A model generated the notes under the pieces. The model saw only the letters and a program-made list of their open reading frames with translations. It was not told where the DNA came from and ran no database searches. Below are positions 58,978 to 64,000 of a stretch of DNA of 64,000 bases, piece by piece. This stretch comes from JBHJHP01 sp042219825. GTDB taxonomy: Bacteria; Bacteroidota; Bacteroidia; Bacteroidales; UBA5342. How positions within the stretch are numbered: the first letter of the stretch is position 1; each line of letters begins with the position of its first letter. The translations under genes were made by a program, and so were the position numbers. Location: NCBI RefSeq assembly GCF_042219825.1, contig NZ_JBHJHQ010000001.1, positions 372,001 through 436,000 on the forward strand, in the 5' to 3' direction.

Positions 58978-60216
58978 ATGGTACCAATTAAAATGTTAAA
59001 AAGTGCATTTAATTTAAAATGGAATCAGATTTTAGCAAATCCATTTTTTATTTATGCTTTCGCATTTTTAGGAGCGTTATTTTTATATGAACTAAAATGG
59101 ATTAATTACCCAAAACTTTCGCCTGATGTTTACATTTTTATTATTTCAACAGTAATAATCTCAATTATTATTGGATTGTATGTTAAGATTCCAAATCATA
59201 TATCCGTTGTCTTCGGAATAAATCAAAATTATCTATTCAAAACAACACTGGTATTTTTTATTATATCTTCAATAGGATTCATAATTACATTTATTGATAG
59301 TGGAACTTTATTTGGTAAAATTTTATTCTCTGATATTCCAATTAATTACAAAAATTACAATGGAATTAAATTCTTTACCAGAATAGTAAAAGTTATACAT
59401 GCGGCTGTATTTATTTTTAGTTTTCACTTTTACCTGACTTTTAGGGATAAAAGATATTTATGGATCATATTTTTAGGTTTTATTCCGGTTTTATTACTAT
59501 TTAATAGATTATATGCTGCTTATATTATTATTCCTTCTTTTTTTATTTTTTTATTTCATATTAACTTCAAATTTAAAAAGGTTTTATTTTTATTATCTGT
59601 TTCTTTTATAATTCTTAGCTTTATATTTGGGATTATTGGTAATTATCGGGAACAGGCTAAAATAAAAAAAGAAGATACACATTTGTTTTATAAATTAGAT
59701 GTGAAGAATTATCCGCAGTGGTTACCAAAAGATTTTATTTGGGTTTATTTTTATATTTCATCACCTATAGGAAAGTTTGAATATACGGTTGAAGATCAAA
59801 GTATTAATAGAAAGGAAAATGATTACATTGGCTTAGTAACAAATGCTCTATTACCAGGATCTCTTGGCGCAAGATTAGGTACTTTGTTTAAAGTAGAAAG
59901 TAGAGAGTCTGTTTATAAGTATCCAGGATATTATGTGGGAACTGTTTATAGGGACGCTTACTATTATGCTCATTGGAACGGGGTTATAATAACATTTTTG
60001 GTGTTATGTTTTTTTATGTTCTTTGCTTTGTTTATTTTAAAGAGGAAAAACATGTTTTGGATAGGAATTCCTTTGATTTCGCAGTTGAATACGATGATGT
60101 TTTTTTCTCCCTTTGGCAATGTTCTTCTAATGACTACTCCGATGTTTACATTATACGTTGTTGTTCTCTTTACAAATATTTTACAAAAATTTACCAAAGC
60201 TAGATTAAGGTTTTAA
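58978..60216 (+). CDS. Multispan membrane protein, O-antigen polymerase-like (Wzy-type)
   Basis: Start set at ATG 58978 (MVPIKMLKSAFN); a frame extending upstream overlaps proS. 412 residues with about ten hydrophobic segments and a large loop near 240-330 containing YPGYYVGTVYRDAYYYAHWNG, the layout of Wzy-like oligosaccharide-unit polymerases. Such proteins join repeat units in the periplasm. Clearly more AT-rich than proS. The downstream flippase and glycosyltransferases support a surface-glycan role. Assignment by topology and context. Confidence 0.65.
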   Translation: MVPIKMLKSAFNLKWNQILANPFFIYAFAFLGALFLYELKWINYPKLSPDVYIFIISTVIISIIIGLYVKIPNHISVVFGINQNYLFKTTLVFFIISSIGFIITFIDSGTLFGKILFSDIPINYKNYNGIKFFTRIVKVIHAAVFIFSFHFYLTFRDKRYLWIIFLGFIPVLLLFNRLYAAYIIIPSFFIFLFHINFKFKKVLFLLSVSFIILSFIFGIIGNYREQAKIKKEDTHLFYKLDVKNYPQWLPKDFIWVYFYISSPIGKFEYTVEDQSINRKENDYIGLVTNALLPGSLGARLGTLFKVESRESVYKYPGYYVGTVYRDAYYYAHWNGVIITFLVLCFFMFFALFILKRKNMFWIGIPLISQLNTMMFFSPFGNVLLMTTPMFTLYVVVLFTNILQKFTKARLRF

Positions 60217-61494
60217 ATGAATAGATTAAAAGAGCTGAGGAGTAATAAAAACTTTAAGCGAGTGGCAGAAAACTTCTTTTCACTGTCTATTCTGAATGGA
60301 CTAAACTTTGTTTTTCCTCTTATTCTTATCCCTTATTTGACACGGGTGTTAGGTGTTGATGGGTATGGAGTATATGCTTTTTCATTTTCTATACTAAGTT
60401 ATTGTATGTTGCTGGCCCGTTATGGATTTGAATTTTCTGCAACCCGCCAAATAGCAATTGTACGTTCGGATAAGCACAAGCTCAATAAGTTGTTTTATTC
60501 GGTTTTATTTGCTCGAATTGGTTTAATTGGAGTTGCTTTTATAATTTTAAATATTCTTATTTTATTGGTTCCCAAATTTACAACCATTAAAGAGGAGTTA
60601 TTTTATGGCGCAGGAATTTTCGTTGGTAGTGCTTTGATTCCGGTTTGGTTTTTTCAGGGGATGGAGAATATGAAATTTATGACATTGATAAATTTTTTGG
60701 TTCGGCTTTCATCTACAGTATTAATCTTTGTTTGGGTTAAATCACCCGACCAAATTCATGTAGCTTTAGGATTTCAGTCAGTAGGTTACATTTTTGGTGG
60801 TTTGGTAAGTATTATTCTTGCTATCAAACTCTTCAAGCTCAGTTTTGTATTCCCACATTTAAAAGAAGTATGGTTTCAGCTTAAAGATGGGTGGCATTTA
60901 TTTATTTCAACTTTAGGTATGAATTTTTATCGCGAATCCAATACAATTATTTTAGGGTTGCTAACCAACGAAATGTATGTGGGATATTACGCTGCAGCAG
61001 AAAAAATTATTAAAGCAGTTCAAGCTATCACCTCACCTTTTGTGAATGCGATCTATCCATTTTTTAGTAGGAAACTAAATGATAATAACAGTGAAGATAA
61101 ATCATTTAAACTTTATAATAAGGTTGGAATTTATTTTGGAGCTTTACTTTTAATCCTAACTGTACTGGTATTATTATTTTCCCCTTGGGGCGTCGTTCAT
61201 TATTTGGGTAGTAATTATGAGCATTCTATACTTACCATCCAGATTTTAAGCTTTGTTGTGTTTTTAGGAGGATTAAACTATTACTATGGCATTATTGGGT
61301 TAGTAAATATGAAAAAAGAGAAATATTTTACACGTAGTGTATGGGTGGCTGGAGTTATAAGTATTGTTGTGTGTGTCTCTCTTTCAAATATATTGTTTGC
61401 CAATGGAGCTGCGTTGGCAATGGTAAGTGCAGAATTGATTTTATTTGTTCAGATAATGCTTTATCAAAAGCGGTTTCGCGTTTTACAAAAATGA
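60217..61494 (+). CDS. Oligosaccharide flippase (Wzx-type)
   Basis: A 425-residue polytopic protein of the MOP superfamily with 12-14 helices. The N-terminal FPLILIPYLTRVLGVDGYGVYAF is the classic Wzx/RfbX start, and PVWFFQGMENMKFMTLINFL and FYRESNTIILGLLTNEMYVGYYAAAEKI follow the family pattern. It would flip lipid-linked repeat units across the inner membrane. It begins 1 bp after the polymerase-like gene and overlaps the next start by 4 bp (ATGA). Confidence 0.9.
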   Translation: MNRLKELRSNKNFKRVAENFFSLSILNGLNFVFPLILIPYLTRVLGVDGYGVYAFSFSILSYCMLLARYGFEFSATRQIAIVRSDKHKLNKLFYSVLFARIGLIGVAFIILNILILLVPKFTTIKEELFYGAGIFVGSALIPVWFFQGMENMKFMTLINFLVRLSSTVLIFVWVKSPDQIHVALGFQSVGYIFGGLVSIILAIKLFKLSFVFPHLKEVWFQLKDGWHLFISTLGMNFYRESNTIILGLLTNEMYVGYYAAAEKIIKAVQAITSPFVNAIYPFFSRKLNDNNSEDKSFKLYNKVGIYFGALLLILTVLVLLFSPWGVVHYLGSNYEHSILTIQILSFVVFLGGLNYYYGIIGLVNMKKEKYFTRSVWVAGVISIVVCVSLSNILFANGAALAMVSAELILFVQIMLYQKRFRVLQK

Positions 61495-62528
61495 GTAATA
61501 AGAAAGTATATATAGTTGTATTGAACTGGAATGGAACTGAAGATACAATTGCCTGTTTATCTTCTTTAAAACAAATAACCTATAATAATTTTCAAATTAT
61601 TCTAGTTGATAATGGATCGAAAAAGGAAAGTTTTTTAAAGTTATTTCAGTGGTCTATAAATAATTTTCTTAACATAATTGAATATAATCGTATTAAGGCA
61701 GAGTCAGGAGGAGATTTGATAGCTGAAAAGGAAAAATTGTCAAATATTTCATCAGAAAACCTTATTATCATTAATAATGGGGATAATTTAGGATTTGCAG
61801 TAGGAAACAATGTAGCGCTGAAATATATACTTACAAAACAAAAATCGGACTCCCTTACTTTGTTATTAAATAATGATACGGAAGTTAAACCAGATTTTTT
61901 GAATAATCTGGTTAGTTTTATGCACCAAAATAAACAGTACGTTGCCGTTACTCCTCAGATAAGATGGTATGAACCAAATACAAAAATTTGGAACTGCGGT
62001 GGTAGAATTACCTGGTTTGGTAATAGAAGGTATTATTTTGCCGGAAAACATATTAATCTCATAAAATTAAAAAAAACGTTTGATATTACTTTTATTACTG
62101 GTTGTGCTTTAATGTTCAAACCTCAAATTACAGGGATACTTTCAGAACAATTTTTCTTTGGAGAAGAAGATTTTGAATTTTCCATGCGGATGAAAAAACA
62201 AAAACAAAAAATGGCATGTATTTCTGACTCCATCGTTTATCATAAAGTAGGGAAAAGTATAAAATTTAAAGAAGCAAGTAACAAATTAAATAGGATATTC
62301 TTATTTTACTCTTCAAGATTTATCAATCAAAAAAATTTTTATCCTTATCTGTTTAGAATATTTATCAAATTGATAAATATTGTTAGACTGTTGATTTATA
62401 TTCAAGTAACAATTAATATTTCTATCCAAAGGAATCTTTTCTATCTAATAGGTTTATGGAAATATAGTGAAGAAAAAAATGAAATTTTGAAGCAGGATTT
62501 TGACGAAATAATGAATATGAAGTTTTAA
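61491..62528 (+). CDS. Glycosyltransferase family 2
   Basis: Start set at ATG 61491 (MSNKKVYIVVLNWNGTEDTI), overlapping the flippase stop by 4 bp; a longer frame upstream runs out of register inside the flippase gene. 345 residues, GT-A fold: VVLNWNG, ILVDNGSK, the DxD-like LLLNNDTEVKPDFL, TGCALMF and GEEDFEFSMRMKKQ. It resembles rhamnosyltransferase-type GT2 enzymes but donor and acceptor sugars are unknown. It probably adds one sugar of the repeat unit on the cytosolic side. Confidence 0.9.
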   Translation: MSNKKVYIVVLNWNGTEDTIACLSSLKQITYNNFQIILVDNGSKKESFLKLFQWSINNFLNIIEYNRIKAESGGDLIAEKEKLSNISSENLIIINNGDNLGFAVGNNVALKYILTKQKSDSLTLLLNNDTEVKPDFLNNLVSFMHQNKQYVAVTPQIRWYEPNTKIWNCGGRITWFGNRRYYFAGKHINLIKLKKTFDITFITGCALMFKPQITGILSEQFFFGEEDFEFSMRMKKQKQKMACISDSIVYHKVGKSIKFKEASNKLNRIFLFYSSRFINQKNFYPYLFRIFIKLINIVRLLIYIQVTINISIQRNLFYLIGLWKYSEEKNEILKQDFDEIMNMKF

Positions 62529-62529
62529 A

Positions 62530-63759
62530 ATGATATTAGTTTTATTCATAGTTGAAGTAGTTTTTTTTAGTTTATTGGAGAAAAAAATATATGGGACAAT
62601 TTTTACTCCTGCAAGTATTTTAGGTGTTCCATATGTTATAGTTATGTCTGTTAATCTTATATGGGGGTATGACTATGGCTTTTTCCCTGTTTACATGAAG
62701 AGTATTTGGGTTTGGGTAATTGGCTATTTCATTTTTTGTTTAATAGGATTTTTCATGGCAGTATTTTTTATTGGACATACAGATAAAGTAAAAGGACCAT
62801 TTACTTTAATAAGTAAAGACATTGACTCAACAATGAAATTACTTCAAATTATTAGTCTGTTTTGTGTAGTAATAATGTACTTTAAACTTTGGATTAGTCT
62901 TAGAGCATTTGGGATGGAATATAGAAGTGAAGAATTTATGGAAACACTTGGACACGGAATTAATGCACATGCAAACTTATTGTTACTAATTTGTGTAATT
63001 TATTTCATGATAATCAGTAAATTAAGATGGCATCATTTACCAAATTTTATTTTTATTTTCTTATGGGCATCATATGCTTTTTTTTACAACTCAAAATCGT
63101 GGATTCTAATTCCTGTCATGGCTGGATTAATAGGACGTTATTTGTACTATAATAAAAAAATTCGACTAATTCATTTAGTAATAATAATTGCAGGTGGAAT
63201 TCTAATATTTTATTTGTCCTATTCGTTATCTTTTGGACACTGGGCTCCATGGTGGTTTATTAAAAAGCATTTTATTACATATACTAATTCTGGTATTCTT
63301 GGTTTATCTGAGCACATAAAAACACATCAAGATGTAGGTTTATCACTGGAATTATTATTTCAGCCAATAGTAAATATTTTTCATGTAATAACAGGAAGTA
63401 GTGCAAAAAATGTTATTAGCGATATAAGAATTATGATAGGAGAAAGTACCAGCACAAATGTTAGAACATTTTTTGGAACTGTATACGTTTATGGTGGACT
63501 TTGGGGAGGAATACTGACGATCATTATTTGGAGTATTTTTGTTTATCTACCATTAGTTTTAACCATTCGTTTACGAAATTTAATAGTTGGTGTTATATAT
63601 TTATTTATTGCAGCAACCTTGGTTTATGGATGGTTTGAAACATATTTAAATCAGTTGCCGGCTTATGAAATATATGTTTTAGGTGTATTTGTAATGGTTG
63701 TTGATGCTTTTAACAATCAAAAAGGCAAATTGCATTACTATAATATTAAAGAAAAATAA
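62530..63759 (+). CDS. Second multispan membrane protein, polymerase-like
   Basis: A 409-residue protein with about ten to twelve hydrophobic segments and a periplasmic-type loop (about 230-330, FGHWAPWWFIKKHFITYTNSG, RTFFGTVYVYGGLWGG). Topology is again like O-antigen polymerases (Wzy/WaaL-like), without similarity I can see to the first one at 58978. It starts 1 bp after the GT2 gene, in the same operon. Either this or the first membrane protein may be the true polymerase; the other could be a ligase-like or accessory enzyme. Confidence 0.6.
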   Translation: MILVLFIVEVVFFSLLEKKIYGTIFTPASILGVPYVIVMSVNLIWGYDYGFFPVYMKSIWVWVIGYFIFCLIGFFMAVFFIGHTDKVKGPFTLISKDIDSTMKLLQIISLFCVVIMYFKLWISLRAFGMEYRSEEFMETLGHGINAHANLLLLICVIYFMIISKLRWHHLPNFIFIFLWASYAFFYNSKSWILIPVMAGLIGRYLYYNKKIRLIHLVIIIAGGILIFYLSYSLSFGHWAPWWFIKKHFITYTNSGILGLSEHIKTHQDVGLSLELLFQPIVNIFHVITGSSAKNVISDIRIMIGESTSTNVRTFFGTVYVYGGLWGGILTIIIWSIFVYLPLVLTIRLRNLIVGVIYLFIAATLVYGWFETYLNQLPAYEIYVLGVFVMVVDAFNNQKGKLHYYNIKEK

Positions 63760-63760
63760 A

Positions 63761-64000
63761 ATGAAGGAAAAGATTACGATAGTTTGTACAGCCTTTCCTG
63801 AAATCAATAATCCTAAAGTAATATTTACCTTTGAAATGGCAAAAGCCTTAAAGGATGCAGGTATTGACATGGAAGTGGTAGATCTGGGTGCTTTACACAT
63901 TCAAAGTGATATTGCTGAGAATGAGTATAACGGCATAAAAATTTATCGCTTTAAACGAAAAGCAAGATCCGCATATTTTAAGTCAATATTGAAATACAGG
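63761..64000 (+). CDS. Glycosyltransferase family 4-like, N-terminal part (cut by window end)
   Basis: ATG at 63761, 1 bp after the previous stop; 80 codons are visible and the frame is open to the edge. MKEKITIVCTAFPEINNPKV followed by FTFEMAKALKDAGIDMEVVD is the usual N-terminal Rossmann start of GT-B (GT4/GT1) enzymes. The catalytic C-terminal half is outside the window. Fits the polysaccharide operon. Confidence 0.75.
   Translation, partial: MKEKITIVCTAFPEINNPKVIFTFEMAKALKDAGIDMEVVDLGALHIQSDIAENEYNGIKIYRFKRKARSAYFKSILKYR

Overview
The window looks like a chromosome segment of a Bacteroidota bacterium, probably a Bacteroidales/Marinilabiliales-type lineage. The order-level placement is inference. 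Supporting signs are promoter boxes of the TAnnTTTG type with an upstream TTTG/TTG, a short primary sigma factor (286 aa) without region 1.1, TonB-dependent receptors with an N-terminal carboxypeptidase-regulatory-like domain, a PorE-like type IX secretion (T9SS) protein plus proteins with T9SS-like C-terminal sorting domains, a DUF4492-cydA-cydB bd-oxidase operon, a cysteate synthase of the sulfonolipid pathway, and families largely confined to this phylum (DUF4924, DUF4834, DUF4249).

Layout. 1-1181: 3' part of a cation:proton antiporter. 1182-7250: a repeat-rich accessory stretch in which minus-strand genes (MORN-like secreted protein, small outer-membrane barrel, GH5 enzyme plus GNAT acetyltransferase, lipoprotein) are separated by copies of a structured repeat. 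7429-11443: a thiamine uptake and salvage operon, with promoter, TPP riboswitch, TonB-dependent receptor, PnuT-type transporter and thiamine pyrophosphokinase. 11444-12331: gene-free, with a second repeat family. 12332-26220: housekeeping and metabolic genes (sugar transferase, panC-panD, heptose-1-P adenylyltransferase, radA, ppk2, 5'-nucleotidase, efp, SixA-like phosphatase, a metallophosphoesterase, lipoprotein and TPR protein). 26113-29195: bd-oxidase operon, including a 35-codon membrane peptide. 29364-37492: cysteate synthase, a MDP-1-like phosphatase, the rplY-pth-S4-DUF4924 operon, prs, engB, amrS, rpsP and ybjQ with a 39-codon membrane peptide. 37710-44413: tRNA-Cys, rpoD with two promoter-like sites, an ECF sigma factor, a MalY-like C-S lyase, a SlyD-like isomerase, aroC and a secreted lamin-tail protein. 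44487-49503: glyA, then a TonB receptor/DUF4249 lipoprotein pair. 50089-50775: tRNA-His next to a MITE-like element. 51042-58967: crcB, rimM, nadB, DUF4834, porE-like, thyA, folA and proS. 58978-64000: an AT-rich surface-polysaccharide locus (two polymerase-like membrane proteins, Wzx flippase, GT2, start of a GT4) running off the edge.

The strongest candidate for something undescribed is the repeat in the first 7 kb. Five copies share a core of exactly 76 nt that can fold into three consecutive hairpins, with paired compensatory changes between copies. Three copies continue into a composite of about 400-460 nt with further inverted repeats. Similar short hairpin repeats are, from memory, common between genes in Bacteroidota, so novelty must be tested by searching. 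Other items of note are the bd-oxidase micro-ORF, the YbjQ partner micro-ORF, the MITE-like element beside tRNA-His with a copy of the tRNA 3' end, and a terminator with no visible gene in front of it before the second TonB receptor.
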